The notes beneath the pieces are model-generated. The model made no database searches. It saw only the letters and a list, made by a program, of their open reading frames with translations, and was not told where the DNA came from. From Cryobacterium breve (lineage in GTDB: Bacteria; Actinomycetota; Actinomycetes; Actinomycetales; Microbacteriaceae), in the NCBI RefSeq assembly GCF_027594785.1, contig NZ_CP075584.1, forward strand, positions 1,674,001 through 1,738,000: 64,000 nt of DNA, given 5' to 3'. A program made the position numbers and the translations under genes. Below are positions 1 through 9,644 of the stretch, in pieces; within the stretch, counting starts at the first letter, position 1, and every line of letters starts with the position of its first letter.

Positions 1-44
1 TCCATGCCTCCCACGCTAGCGGCGGCCCTCGCCGGCTGCACGGC

Positions 45-629
45 CTAGAACCCGGCCGTGTCGAGCGCCGCCTGGACGGAGGTGAGGTAGCCCCTCGTCG
101 TGTATGTGGCGCCGCTGACGTTGCTGACCTTCGCGGACTGGGCGGAGAGCACCTCGGAGCGGAGGATGGGGGCGGCCTGCGCGCTGATCGCGACAGAGCG
201 GCCGCCGTCGTTGGTCAGCTGCAGGGCGGTGACCTCGGTGATCGTGCCGTTGGCGATCGTGACGGAGACCTGGACGGGCCCGTACGGGGTCCGCACGGAT
301 GATCCCGTGAAGGTCCCGGTCGGCCGGGCGGCCGGAGCGGGCGCCGCGGGAGCAGGCGCCGCCGGTGCAGGGGCGGCCGCTGTCGAGGCCGCCGCGGTCG
401 GCGCAGTGGCCGCGGAGCCTGCAGTCGTCGCCGGACCGGACACTGTCGGTGCGGTGGCGGCCGGTGTCGGTGTCGCCGGGCCGGCGCTCGGCGCCGGGAT
501 CGTCGCGGGCGCGGCCTGCGGCGCGGAGAGTGCCTGCATCGAGGCGTTCGCCTGGGCGCCGACCTGCCAACCGACGGCGAGCACGGACAGGGACGCGAGG
601 GTGGCCAGGCTGACTGCGCGGGCCCTCAC
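45..629 (-). CDS. Secreted FMN-binding domain protein (copy 1)
   Basis: Predicted exported flavoprotein of 194 aa that would pass electrons outside the membrane. Residues 1-27 look like a signal peptide or membrane anchor, residues ~35-107 are an Ala/Pro/Thr-rich linker, and ~108-194 form an FMN-binding domain. It ends with a VSGATYTTRGYLTS motif; the SGAT core resembles the site where ApbE attaches FMN covalently to NqrC/RnfG-type proteins. The GTG start was chosen because it overlaps the TGA stop of the upstream reductase (GTGA), implying translational coupling. A second copy of the same gene pair lies immediately upstream. The domain call is firm; the physiological electron acceptor is unknown, and no ApbE gene is in the window. 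Confidence 0.85.
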   Translation of the reverse strand: MRARAVSLATLASLSVLAVGWQVGAQANASMQALSAPQAAPATIPAPSAGPATPTPAATAPTVSGPATTAGSAATAPTAAASTAAAPAPAAPAPAAPAPAARPTGTFTGSSVRTPYGPVQVSVTIANGTITEVTALQLTNDGGRSVAISAQAAPILRSEVLSAQSAKVSNVSGATYTTRGYLTSVQAALDTAGF

Positions 630-2029
630 CAGTCGAACCTTTCGAAGTGGATCTGCCGGGTCGGCAGGCCTGCCGACCGGGCGTCCCGCACGACCTCGTC
701 CGTCCACTTGCGTGGCCCGCAGATGTAGACGTCGGCCTCGCGGAGCTTGGGGACGAGGGTCGCGAGCGTGATCCGGGCCCGGACCGCGTCGCCGGGGAGC
801 CAGCTACTGGTTCCCGGGGCGCGTTTGCCGGCGATGATGCGCAGTTCGGCGCCACGTGCCCGGCAGAGGGCCGCGAGTTCTTCGACGAGGTAGGTGTCGT
901 CGACGGTGCTCGACCGGAGGAGCACGGTCGCCTGCCCGGGAGCGAAGGTGGCGGTCTCGAGAAGCGAGCGGATCGGGGCGACCCCGATGCCCGCGGCGAT
1001 CAGGACGATCCGCGGCGAGGTGCGGGCGAAGTCGGTGAAGAGTCCGTACGGGCCTTCGAAGCTCACCCGGGTGCCGACAGGCAGGCGCGGGAGCGTGGAC
1101 GATGCGTCGCCGAGCCCGCGCACCGTGATGCGGAGGGAATTGTGGGTCGGCGCGGCAGAGAGCGAGAACGGGTGCGCCTGCCACCACAGCCCGGGGGTCC
1201 AGAACCGCCAGATGAAGAACTGCCCGGATTTCGCCTTGAGGCTGCGCAGCTGACGCCCGGACAGGCGGATCGAGACGACCCCGCGGGCTTCCTGGTCGAC
1301 TCCGACCACGGTGAGCCGGGCCCTGAGCGAGCGCACGATCGGGACGATGAAGCGGAAGAGGATGATCGACCCGGCGACGCCGGCATACAGGGCGAGCCAG
1401 TAGTAGCGCTGCAGCGACCCCTCGCGGAACAGGGTGCCGACGCTGAGCTGGTGCGGAATCGCGACGAGCACCGCGACGTAGGACAGCAGGTGCACGAGGT
1501 GCCACACCTCGTAGCGGAACTTGTGCCGCACGATGACGAGCGAGGTGACCACCACGGCGATGAGCAGGCCCAGCCCGAGGAACGCCAGCGGCATGTCCGG
1601 GAGTGAGGTGAACATGATCCAGACCTCGTCGAAGAACCCGGCGGGCTGCACGAGCGCGTACCCGATCGTGAGCAACACCGCGTGGGCGAGGATCAGGTAG
1701 AGCGCCGGCTTGCCGAGCGACTGGTGCAGCGCCATCGCGCTGTCGTGGCCGAAGGCCCGGTCGATCGCGGGCAGCCGCGCGGCGAGCAGCATCATCACGA
1801 GCAGCAGGTCGGTGCCGACCAGCCCGGTGACGATTCCGAGTGCCGTGATGGCATCGGCCGGCGTGCTGATCCTCGCCGCTCCCCCGTCGGCGAGGAAGAC
1901 CGCGACGACGAGCGCCACCGAGACAACCGCGAGGATTTGCAGGGTGTCGGCCAGACGCATCCGCCGCGGGTAATTCGGGTGGATGCGCGGCCGGGCGTTG
2001 TGCTGTCGTGCACGCGTGTCGAGGCTCAT
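626..2029 (-). CDS. Ferric-reductase-like transmembrane oxidoreductase (copy 1)
   Basis: Intact 467-aa membrane oxidoreductase. The N-terminal ~230 residues hold about six hydrophobic segments with paired histidines (MALHQSLGK and LILAHAVLL; YEVWHLVHLLSYVA) fitting a ferric-reductase/NOX haem domain. The C-terminal half is an FAD/NAD(P)H module with the FAD-type motif HPFSLSAAP, a nucleotide loop AAGIGVAPIRSLLE, and the closing CGPRKWTDEVV...IHFERFDW typical of flavodoxin-reductase-like domains. It probably moves electrons from cytosolic NAD(P)H across the membrane to the FMN-binding protein whose start overlaps its stop. The substrate (iron, quinone or another acceptor) cannot be decided from sequence. 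Confidence 0.85.
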   Translation of the reverse strand: MSLDTRARQHNARPRIHPNYPRRMRLADTLQILAVVSVALVVAVFLADGGAARISTPADAITALGIVTGLVGTDLLLVMMLLAARLPAIDRAFGHDSAMALHQSLGKPALYLILAHAVLLTIGYALVQPAGFFDEVWIMFTSLPDMPLAFLGLGLLIAVVVTSLVIVRHKFRYEVWHLVHLLSYVAVLVAIPHQLSVGTLFREGSLQRYYWLALYAGVAGSIILFRFIVPIVRSLRARLTVVGVDQEARGVVSIRLSGRQLRSLKAKSGQFFIWRFWTPGLWWQAHPFSLSAAPTHNSLRITVRGLGDASSTLPRLPVGTRVSFEGPYGLFTDFARTSPRIVLIAAGIGVAPIRSLLETATFAPGQATVLLRSSTVDDTYLVEELAALCRARGAELRIIAGKRAPGTSSWLPGDAVRARITLATLVPKLREADVYICGPRKWTDEVVRDARSAGLPTRQIHFERFDW

Positions 2030-2155
2030 AGGGTGAGCATCCCCGGCGAATCCAATGAATCTCTATCGAGGACCTGAGAGGAACCTGTGCGTCGCCAATG
2101 TGCGCTGCACGAGTTCACAGGTTCCCCTCCGCCGCTGCACAATGGATGCCCGCGG

Positions 2156-2707
2156 CTAGAACCCGGCGGCGTCGAGCGCCGCCTGCAACGAGGTGAGGTA
2201 CCCCTGGGTGGTGTAGGTCGCGCCGCTCACGTTCGCCACCGCGGCGGACTGGGCTTTCAGCACTTCGGTCTTGAGCACGGGCGCGGCCCGGTTGCTGATC
2301 TGCACCGACCTGGAGTCCTTGTCGGTCAGCTGGAGCGCCGTGACGTCGGTGATCGTGCCGTCCGCGAGGGTGACCGAAACCTGCATGTTGCCGAACCGGG
2401 TGGCGACGACCGAGCCGGTGAAGGTGCCGGTGATCCCGGTCGTCGTTGCCGCTGGTGCCGTCGTCGCGGGCGCGGTCGGAGTCGCCGTGGCTGTCGAGGC
2501 AGCGGTCGAGGCAGCTGCCGCGGCAGTGGCCGTCGCGGTCGGAGTCGACGCGACCACGGCCGGTGCGGCGGCCGAGGTCGTCGCATCCGTCAGGGCGGCG
2601 CCCAGGGTGTTCTGCAGGGAGGCGACGGCCGGGGACCCGACCGCCCACCCGATCGCCAGAACGGACAGGGACGCTGTAGCGGCCGCAGCCGCTGCTCGTT
2701 TTCTCAC
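2156..2707 (-). CDS. Secreted FMN-binding domain protein (copy 2)
   Basis: A 183-aa paralogue of the FMN-binding protein at 45-629 with the same layout: a signal peptide (residues 1-30), an Ala/Thr-rich linker to ~residue 98, and an FMN-binding domain ending in VSGATYTTQGYLTSLQAALD. The SGAT core again suggests covalent flavinylation by ApbE. The GTG start overlaps the TGA stop of the upstream reductase by the same GTGA junction as copy 1, so the whole two-gene cassette was duplicated, not just one gene. The linker differs in length and composition from copy 1, while the flavin domain is well conserved. Confidence 0.85.
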   Translation of the reverse strand: MRKRAAAAAATASLSVLAIGWAVGSPAVASLQNTLGAALTDATTSAAAPAVVASTPTATATAAAAASTAASTATATPTAPATTAPAATTTGITGTFTGSVVATRFGNMQVSVTLADGTITDVTALQLTDKDSRSVQISNRAAPVLKTEVLKAQSAAVANVSGATYTTQGYLTSLQAALDAAGF

Positions 2708-4144
2708 CAGTCAAACCTTTCGAAGTGGATCTGTTGCGTGGGCAGCCCGGCCGAGCGGGCGTCCCGCACGACCTCGTCGGTCCACCGCCGTGGGCCGCAA
2801 ATATAGACGTCCGATTCGCCGAGCATCGGAACGAGGGTCTTCAGGGAGATCCGCGCGTTCACGGCGTCTCCGGGCAGCCAGCTGTGGGCTCCGGGGGCAC
2901 GCTTGCCGGTGATGATGCGGAATTCGGCGCCCCGGAGGCGGCAGAGCCTCGGCGATCTCCTCGACGAGGTAGCTGTCGGCCACCGAGTGCGAGCGCAGCA
3001 GCACGGTCGCCTGCCCCGGCGCGAAGGTCGCCGTTTCCAACAGCGCCCGGATCGGGGCGACCCCGATGCCGGCGGCGACGAGCACGATCCGCGGGCTGGT
3101 CCTGGCCCGGTCGGTGAAGAGCCCGTACGGGCCTTCGAAGCTCACCCGGGTGCCGATGGGCACCGAGGCGAGGTCGGTCGAGCCGTCGCCGAGGGCGCGG
3201 ACCGTGACCCGGAGAGAGTTGTGGGCAGGCGCGGCCGAGAGCGAGAACGGGTGGGCCTGCCACCACTGACCCGGCGTCCAGAACCGCCAGATGAAGAACT
3301 GGCCTGCGCTCGCCTGCAGGTGGTGCAGCTTTCGGTCGGAGAGGCGGATCGACACGACTCCGGGCGCCTCGCGGTCGACGCCGGCGACCACGAGCCGGGA
3401 GCGCAGCGACCGCACGATGGGGAGCACAACCCGGTAGACCACGACGGATCCGGCCACGCCGGCATACAGGGCGAGCCAGTAGTACCACTGCGGAGAACCG
3501 GCGACCAGGACCGTGCCTGCGGTCAGCATGTGCGGCAGTGCGCCGAGCACGGCGACGTAGGAGAGCAGGTGCACGATGTGCCAGACCTCGTAGGGCAGGC
3601 GGTGGCGCACGATGACGAGCGAGGTGACGACCACGAGGACGAGCAGGCCGAGGGCGATGAACGCCAGGAGCATGTCGGGCATCCCGGTGAGCATGCTCCA
3701 GGTCTCGGCGAACACGTTCACCTCGCTCGAGAGGGCGTAGCCGATGATCAGGAACACCGCGTGGGCGAAGATCAGGTAGAGCGCGGGCTTGCCGAGCGAC
3801 TGGTGCAGGGCCATTGCGCTGTCGTGGCCGAAGGCCCGGTCGATCGCGGGCAGCCGGGCGGCGAGCAGCAGCATCACGAGGAGCAGGTCGGTGCCGACGA
3901 GGCCGGTCAGGATCCCGATCGAGGTGAGCGCGTCCGCGGGAGTGCCGAAGCGGGCTGCCCCGCCGGAGCCGAGGAAGAGGGCAACGGCGAGCGCGACCGA
4001 GACGATGCAGAGCACCTGCAGGGTGTCGGCGAGGCGCATCCGTCTCGGGTAGTTCGGGTTGACGCGCGGGGCGGGCCGACGGCTGGTCTGCGTCGGCTCG
4101 GGGAGACGCTGCTGGAGGAGCAGGGGTCTGGTGTCGAGACTCAT
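2704..4144 (-). CDS. Ferric-reductase-like transmembrane oxidoreductase (copy 2, frameshifted in this sequence)
   Basis: About 479 aa, closely similar along its length to the reductase at 626-2029: the same paired-histidine membrane segments, HPFSLSAAP flavin motif and AAGIGVAPIRALLE loop. The reading frame breaks at 2944-2950, where the + strand reads GAGCCTC; removing one C restores LVEEIAELCRLRGAEF and an open frame through CGPRRWTDEVV to the HFERFDW stop at 2704. The ATG at 4144 begins MSLDTRP, matching the MSLDTRA start of copy 1. The stop overlaps the GTG of the downstream FMN-binding gene. I consider the break a sequence error rather than gene decay. Confidence 0.8.
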
Positions 4145-4199
4145 ATTCCGAGCATCGGGCCACCGCCCATGCGGAGGCTTTCGAAAGCCTATGAACCGG

Positions 4200-5339
4200 C
4201 TATGAAGCGCTGGGGGCTTTGGTCGGTCCCCGGCGGTCGCGATCTGGGACGGCGAGACCGGCCCCGAACCGGAACAGCAGCACGAGCAGGATCGCGACCC
4301 CTGCCCCGAGTGCGGTCTCGACGATCCGGTCGATGAGCAGGGCGGGCACCGGAACGGGGCTGCCGAGGTGCACGACGGAGAGGGCGAGCGGGGTGATGAA
4401 GAGCAGAGCGGCGCCATAGTGCTTGCCGACCAGGATCTCGGCGCCGAACTGGCTGACCGTGATCACGACGACGAGCCAGGCGACGGATGGCCCGGGCAGC
4501 AGCACGAGACCAGTCACCACCACGCCGAGTGCCGTCCCGGCCACGCGGTGCACGGCCCGGGAGATCGAGTGGGCCGCCCGGGGCGGTGGCAGCACCGCGA
4601 CGACGGCGACGACGGCCCAGTAGGGGTGCCCGATGCCCACGATCAGGGCGAGGCCTCCGGCGAGGAGCACGCCGACCACGTTCTGCAGGATCACCAGCCA
4701 GACCTGAGGGTCGCGGTAGGTGGCGGGGCGAAGCCGCGGAGCGCGCGGCAGGTCCTTGAACAGGCCGGTCGAATGCGGCTCGAACATCCGCCGGAGGCCC
4801 CAGCCGGACATGGTGAGCAGCCAGGCAAGCACGGCGGCGCCGGTGGCGACGAGCATCCGCTCGCCGACCTCGCCCGGTGGAGTCGGCAGTTGCGCGCACA
4901 CGGAGAACGCGAAGACGAAGAACAGCGGCGTGCCAGGCACGAGCCCGGCCGTCGTCGCCACGAGGATGCCGCCGATGACCACGAGCAGCAGTCCGCCGAC
5001 GAGGAGCGGCAGTCCAGCGCCGGCGACGCCGAGAGCGAGGGCGATGCTCCCGAGCAGAAAGGCGCCGGCGATCGTGATCGTGCGCGCCCGGAGCCGGTAC
5101 GGCTCTCCGCGGCCGTAGAGGGCGGTCATCGCGCCGAAGGACGCGTATGCGGTCCAGTCGATCCGACCGGCGGCGATGAGCACGATGAGGGGGATCGCCA
5201 CGGCGAGGCTGGCCCGCAGCGCGACCTCGACGTCGAGTGCGCGCAGGGACCTGAGCCGGGCGAGCAGGGTCTCGGGGGCCGCCGGAGTTTCCGGGTTCCC
5301 CGGAGTCTCAGGGGGCCCGGGAACGAGCTCTCTCGGCAC
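4200..5339 (-). CDS. FUSC family membrane protein
   Basis: A 379-aa integral membrane protein resembling the FUSC/aromatic-acid exporter family (YccS/AaeB-like). It has two hydrophobic blocks (about residues 35-150 and 215-370) of several helices each, separated by a polar stretch containing GLFKDLPRAPRLRP; this repeat of membrane bundles is usual for FUSC proteins. The GTG start shares one base with the TAG stop of pcrA upstream (TAGTG), so the two are probably co-transcribed and translationally coupled. The exported substrate is unknown. The end lies 55 bp from the start of the second reductase cassette, which runs the same way. Confidence 0.7.
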   Translation of the reverse strand: MPRELVPGPPETPGNPETPAAPETLLARLRSLRALDVEVALRASLAVAIPLIVLIAAGRIDWTAYASFGAMTALYGRGEPYRLRARTITIAGAFLLGSIALALGVAGAGLPLLVGGLLLVVIGGILVATTAGLVPGTPLFFVFAFSVCAQLPTPPGEVGERMLVATGAAVLAWLLTMSGWGLRRMFEPHSTGLFKDLPRAPRLRPATYRDPQVWLVILQNVVGVLLAGGLALIVGIGHPYWAVVAVVAVLPPPRAAHSISRAVHRVAGTALGVVVTGLVLLPGPSVAWLVVVITVSQFGAEILVGKHYGAALLFITPLALSVVHLGSPVPVPALLIDRIVETALGAGVAILLVLLFRFGAGLAVPDRDRRGPTKAPSAS

Positions 5340-7828
5340 TAGATCTTCTCGATGGGCGCGATCTTGATCAGGAGCTTCTTTGCGCCCGCCGAGTCGAACT
5401 GGACATGTGCGACCCGCTTGGTGCCTTCGCCGGTGACCTGGTTGACGCGACCGTCGCCGAAGCTCGAGTGCCGGATCCGGTCGCCGGCGGCGAGCTCGAG
5501 GTCGCCGTTGTCGCGGACCTGGGTGACGGCGTTCGCCCATTCGGTCTTCGGTTTCGGGGCGGGCGGCAGCTCGCTGAAACCGCTGCGGGTGGAGTTGAAG
5601 CCGCCGCCGAAGCCGTCCCTGCGATTGAGCGCACGCGACTGGGTGCCGTTTCGCGAGTTGGCCATGCCGGGCGACTGCTTCCAGTCGATCAGAGTGGCCG
5701 GGATTTCCTGCAGGTAGCGGCTCGGCATGGCCACATTGATCTCGCCGAACTGGGCGCGGGTCATCGCGAGCGAGAGGTAGAGGCGCTGCCTTGCCCGGGT
5801 GATGCCGACATAGAAGAGTCGGCGTTCCTCGGCGGGGCCGCCGGGCTCGTTCGCCGACATCTGGTGGGGCAGCAGCCCCTCCTCGACCCCGGTCAGGAAC
5901 ACGGCCTCGTACTCGAGTCCCTTCGCGGTGTGCAGGGTCATCAGGGAGACGGTGCCCGAGGCGTCGTCGAGGTCGTCGGCTGCAGCGACGAGCGACACCT
6001 GGGTGAGGAAGTCGACGAGGCCGGCGTCCGGGTTCTCCCGGTTGAAGTCCTTCGTCTGCGCGACGAGTTCCTCGATGTTCTCGGCCCGTGCTTCGTCCTG
6101 AGGGTCGCGGCTGTTGCGCAGCACGGTGAGCAGCCCGCTGCCCTCGAGCACGAAGGTCAGCAGCTCGGAGACGTTCACCGGGCCGCCGGGATACGCGGGG
6201 TCGATCTTGAGGGCGGCCTCGTCGAGCACGCCGGCCAGTTGAAGGATCGCACCGGTGACCTTCGGGCCGAGTCCGAGCGATGCGGAGTCGCGCATTGCCT
6301 CGCGGAAGCTGATCTGGTTGGCCTCGGCGAAGCTGCCGAGCCCGGTCTCGGTGGCGGGGCCGATGCCGCGCTTGGGGGTGTTCAGGATGCGCCGCAGGGC
6401 GAGCTCGTCGTCGGGGTTGGCAACGGCGATCAGGTAGGCGAGGGCGTCCTTGATCTCGGCTCGCTCGTAGAACTTGGTGCCGCCGACGACGCGGTATGGC
6501 ACGGCGGCGCGGACGAAGATCTCCTCGAGCGCCCTGGTCTGGGCGTTGGTGCGGTAGAACACCGCCATGTCCCGGTAGGCCATGCCCGCCCCGTGCAGGG
6601 TCTCGATCTCGTCCGCGACGAACTGGGCCTCGTCGTGCCCGTTGTACGCGGTGTAGCCCACGATCTTTTCGCCGTCGCCACCCGCGCTCCACAGCTTCTT
6701 CTCTTTGCGGTCGAAGTTGTGGCCGATCACGGCGTTCGCCGCGGAGAGGATGTTCTGGGTCGAGCGGTAGTTCTGCTCGAGCAGGATGACCTTGGTGCCG
6801 GGGAAGTCGCGTTCGAATTCGCTGATGTTGCGGGTGTCGGCGCCGCGGAAGGCATAGATGGACTGGTCGGAGTCGCCGACGACGGTGAGGGAGGCCCCGG
6901 GGATGCCGCCGCTCGGTTCGCGCAGGTTGCGCACGTGCACGCCGGTCGCCTCGAGCTCGTCGGCGAGCTCAGGGGTGACGGGGAGAGTGAGCTCGCGCAC
7001 GAGGGAGTACTGGGCGTGGTTGGTGTCCTGGTATTCGTCGACGAGGATGTGCCGGAAGCGGCGACGGTAGGTTGCGGCGACCCGCGGGAACGCGCGGAAG
7101 AGGTAGACCGTCTCGCCGATCAGGTCGTCGAAGTCGAGGGCGTTCGCCGCGCGGAGCCGTTGCGTGTACTGGCGGAAGATCTCGATGAACATGACCTCCT
7201 GCGGGTCACTGAGATTGGCGTTGCGCGCGTAGGAATCGACGTCGGCGAGCTCGTTCTTGAGCTTGGAGATCTTCGCGGCGGCGTTGCCGGGCGTGAATCC
7301 GTACGTGTCGGCATCGAGCGACTTGATGATTCGCTTGAGGGTGACCTTTGTGTCCGCGGAGTCGTAGATGCTGAAGCTCGACGAGAGGCCCGCGCTTTCG
7401 GCCTCGCGGCGCAGGATCCGCACACAGGACGAGTGGAACGTCGAGATCCACATTCCCTCGGCCCCCTCTCCGAGGAGCACTTTGACGCGCTCGCGCATCT
7501 CGGCGGCGGCCTTGTTGGTGAAGGTGATCGCGAGGATCTGGCTCGGGTATGCCTCCCGGGTCTCGAGCAGGCTCGCGATGCGCCGGGTCAGCACGCTCGT
7601 CTTGCCACTTCCCGCGCCCGCGATGATGAGGAGGGAGGGGCCACGGTATTCGACGGCCTCGAGCTGCTGTGGGTTGAGCCCGTCCAGCAGGGGGCTCTGC
7701 CGGTGGCCGGGCTCTTCAGTGGGGCCGCCGGGGCCGGGGCCATAGCCGGCACCGTAGCCATCCAGGATTATCGGCGTTGCCGAGGAAGTGCGTGCGGGGG
7801 TGTTGTCCGGGTCGAAGGGCGTCATCAT
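5339..7828 (-). CDS. pcrA: UvrD/PcrA-type ATP-dependent DNA helicase
   Basis: A superfamily 1 helicase of about 829 aa that unwinds DNA 3'-5' in repair and replication-fork maintenance. All motifs are visible: Walker A AGAGSGKTSVLTRR, motif II VDEYQDTNHAQY, motif III GDSDQSIYAFRGAD, motif IV EQNYRSTQNIL, motif V TLHTAKGLEYEAVFL and motif VI LFYVGITRARQRLYLS. The C-terminal ~170 residues end in the small Tudor-like region (GDRIRHSSFGDGRVNQVTGEG) seen in PcrA and not UvrD. Start ATG 7828 follows GGAGG by five bases; ATG 7825 is equally possible. The N-terminal ~60 residues before the helicase domain are a low-complexity Gly/Pro extension common in actinobacteria. Confidence 0.93.
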   Translation of the reverse strand: MMTPFDPDNTPARTSSATPIILDGYGAGYGPGPGGPTEEPGHRQSPLLDGLNPQQLEAVEYRGPSLLIIAGAGSGKTSVLTRRIASLLETREAYPSQILAITFTNKAAAEMRERVKVLLGEGAEGMWISTFHSSCVRILRREAESAGLSSSFSIYDSADTKVTLKRIIKSLDADTYGFTPGNAAAKISKLKNELADVDSYARNANLSDPQEVMFIEIFRQYTQRLRAANALDFDDLIGETVYLFRAFPRVAATYRRRFRHILVDEYQDTNHAQYSLVRELTLPVTPELADELEATGVHVRNLREPSGGIPGASLTVVGDSDQSIYAFRGADTRNISEFERDFPGTKVILLEQNYRSTQNILSAANAVIGHNFDRKEKKLWSAGGDGEKIVGYTAYNGHDEAQFVADEIETLHGAGMAYRDMAVFYRTNAQTRALEEIFVRAAVPYRVVGGTKFYERAEIKDALAYLIAVANPDDELALRRILNTPKRGIGPATETGLGSFAEANQISFREAMRDSASLGLGPKVTGAILQLAGVLDEAALKIDPAYPGGPVNVSELLTFVLEGSGLLTVLRNSRDPQDEARAENIEELVAQTKDFNRENPDAGLVDFLTQVSLVAAADDLDDASGTVSLMTLHTAKGLEYEAVFLTGVEEGLLPHQMSANEPGGPAEERRLFYVGITRARQRLYLSLAMTRAQFGEINVAMPSRYLQEIPATLIDWKQSPGMANSRNGTQSRALNRRDGFGGGFNSTRSGFSELPPAPKPKTEWANAVTQVRDNGDLELAAGDRIRHSSFGDGRVNQVTGEGTKRVAHVQFDSAGAKKLLIKIAPIEKI

Positions 7829-7917
7829 CTCGCCTCCAAGTCTAAGCGGTGCCCCTGACACCGGCCGGGGCGCCCCGGCAGCGTGACCCGCCGCGGGTCC
7901 GCCGGATACCGCCCGGT

Positions 7918-8946
7918 TCACCGGTCTTCGCGGGCCTCCGCGGCGAGTTCGTCGCGGACCGCGACGGCGAGGTCGGGGTGGTCTGCGAAGACACCGTCGA
8001 TCCCGGTGCCCATGATCGTGCGGAACTCGGTCTGCCAGTCGCCGAAGTCGGCTCGGAACCGCCCGCGCTGGAAGGTCTTCGCGAGGAACACGTTCTCGGG
8101 GCGCAGGGTCCAGCAATAGATCTCGAGGTTGGCGGCGTGCGCGGCGTCGACGAGGTCGGAGGCCCCCGAGACGTGCCCGTCCGGCCCGATCTCGAGGACG
8201 AGCGACTTCGGAACGCTGATCCCGTCGACGAGACCGCTCAACCCGTAGAGCCCCTGGTCGGTCAGGTAGTCCGCGTAGTCGGGGGCCGACCGGCCGAGCA
8301 GGCGCACCTGGTCCGCGGGCTTCCCCGTCGCTTCGAGCAGGAAGATCCGCTTCCCGTAGACGCCCCTGGCATAAACCTGGTCGAGCAGGGTGCGTTCGAA
8401 GCTCTCGATCGTGAGCCGCCCGTCGCCCGCGTTCCAGCCGGCGGTGTTCACCTCCGCCGCGAAGAGTTCGTCGACAGGGAGGCCGATCGACTCGAAGTAG
8501 CTCGCGTGCTTGATCTCGGCGATGACCCCGACCGGGCGCCTCGCCCGGCTGGACACCCGGTCCATGAGTTTGAACACGTCGCGCAACCGGAGCAGCGGGA
8601 ATCGACCGTCGAAGGATGCGCTGGCCTTGCGCAGGGCGGGCAGACGCTCCCTTGCGCGCAGGGTGCGCAGCTCGGCCCAGGTGAAGTCCTCGGTGAACCA
8701 GCCCGTCGTGCGGATGCCGTCGATGACCTTCCGGGTGCGGCGGGCGGCGAATTCGGGGTGCGCCGCGACATCCGTCGTCGCGGAAATCTCGTTCTCGTGC
8801 CGCACGATGAGTACGCCGTCGCGGGTCACGACGACGTCGGGCTCGACCGCGTCAGCACCGAGGGCAACCGCGAGCTCATAGGCGCCGCGGGTGTGTTCCG
8901 GCCGGTAACCGCTCGCCCCGCGGTGACCGATCACGATCGGTTGCAT
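7918..8946 (-). CDS. Glycerophosphodiester phosphodiesterase
   Basis: A 342-aa GDPD-family enzyme that hydrolyses glycerophosphodiesters to glycerol-3-phosphate and an alcohol. The family fingerprint is at the N-terminus: IGHRGASGYRPEHT with the catalytic His-Arg, then GADAVEPDVVVTRDGVLIVRHE supplying the metal-binding Glu/Asp and second His. The C-terminus DGVFADHPDLAV is the usual end of the TIM barrel. No signal peptide is evident, so it should act in the cytoplasm. It is divergent from the small membrane protein at 8983, the starts lying 36 bp apart, so both promoters must share that short gap. Confidence 0.9.
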   Translation of the reverse strand: MQPIVIGHRGASGYRPEHTRGAYELAVALGADAVEPDVVVTRDGVLIVRHENEISATTDVAAHPEFAARRTRKVIDGIRTTGWFTEDFTWAELRTLRARERLPALRKASASFDGRFPLLRLRDVFKLMDRVSSRARRPVGVIAEIKHASYFESIGLPVDELFAAEVNTAGWNAGDGRLTIESFERTLLDQVYARGVYGKRIFLLEATGKPADQVRLLGRSAPDYADYLTDQGLYGLSGLVDGISVPKSLVLEIGPDGHVSGASDLVDAAHAANLEIYCWTLRPENVFLAKTFQRGRFRADFGDWQTEFRTIMGTGIDGVFADHPDLAVAVRDELAAEAREDR

Positions 8947-8982
8947 TCCCTGACCATACGCGCTGCTGGCAGACTCGAAGCG

Positions 8983-9567
8983 ATGACACTCTGGAGCGAA
9001 CCCGACACCCGGCGCCACACGCCGTCGGTCTATCGCGCCCGCCTGACGGTCGGAGTCTCGGCGATCGCGCTCGGCGTGGCCGCGACGAACCTCACGAGCA
9101 CGTACAGTCTCTTCTTCCTCGCCCTCGGTCCGGCCCTGCAACTGCTCGGCTGGCTCGCGCTGCCCGGGGCGCTCTGGAGGCGGCTGCTGGTGATCCTTCC
9201 CGCGGAACTCGCCGCGCTCACACTCCTGGCCGGCCCCGATTTCACCGGCGCGTTCGCCGTGCTCCTCGCGTGCTGGTTGTTCGTGCGGCACCGGCCGGGC
9301 ATCAGCTACCTCATGCTGCTCGCCCCCGTTGGCGTGAGCTTCGTCCTCAAATTATCGCTCCACAACTCGTCGCAGAACTGGGTCGGCGACGTGGTCGGTT
9401 CGGTGACGGTGATCGCCGCGGCGTGGGTCGCCCGGTGGCTCGCGCAGCGGCGCTGGGCGCGGCTCAATCCGTCGCCCGCCGGCGAGACGGCCGGAACAGG
9501 CGACACCGGGGACACCGGGGACAACCCCTCAGGATCTACAAGGCAGACGCCCAGCAGGGCTGAATAG
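8983..9567 (+). CDS. Small membrane protein of unknown function
   Basis: A 194-aa protein that I do not recognise as a named family. Residues ~20-150 contain about five hydrophobic segments (VSAIALGVAATNL, LFFLALGPALQLLGWLALPGAL, LLVILPAELAALTLLAG, AFAVLLACWLFVRH, ISYLMLLAPVGVSFVLKL), and the C-terminal ~35 residues are polar with a GDTGDTGDN repeat. It is divergent from the GDPD gene, and its ATG lies only 36 bp from that start. No catalytic motif is visible. It looks like one of the many lineage-specific Microbacteriaceae membrane proteins. Confidence 0.6.
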   Translation: MTLWSEPDTRRHTPSVYRARLTVGVSAIALGVAATNLTSTYSLFFLALGPALQLLGWLALPGALWRRLLVILPAELAALTLLAGPDFTGAFAVLLACWLFVRHRPGISYLMLLAPVGVSFVLKLSLHNSSQNWVGDVVGSVTVIAAAWVARWLAQRRWARLNPSPAGETAGTGDTGDTGDNPSGSTRQTPSRAE

Positions 9568-9644
9568 ACTCTCAGAAACGCCCACCGGCGCCGTGCCGGA
9601 TCCCCGGCGTTGACAATACCCGAGCTGATTGAGATCTTAGGAAC

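Noticed and set aside
16..1606. Long open frames opposite the reductase and FMN-binding genes
   Set aside because: They encode Arg/Gly/Pro-rich sequence without domains and arise from high GC on the opposite strand of real genes; the same holds for similar frames throughout the window.
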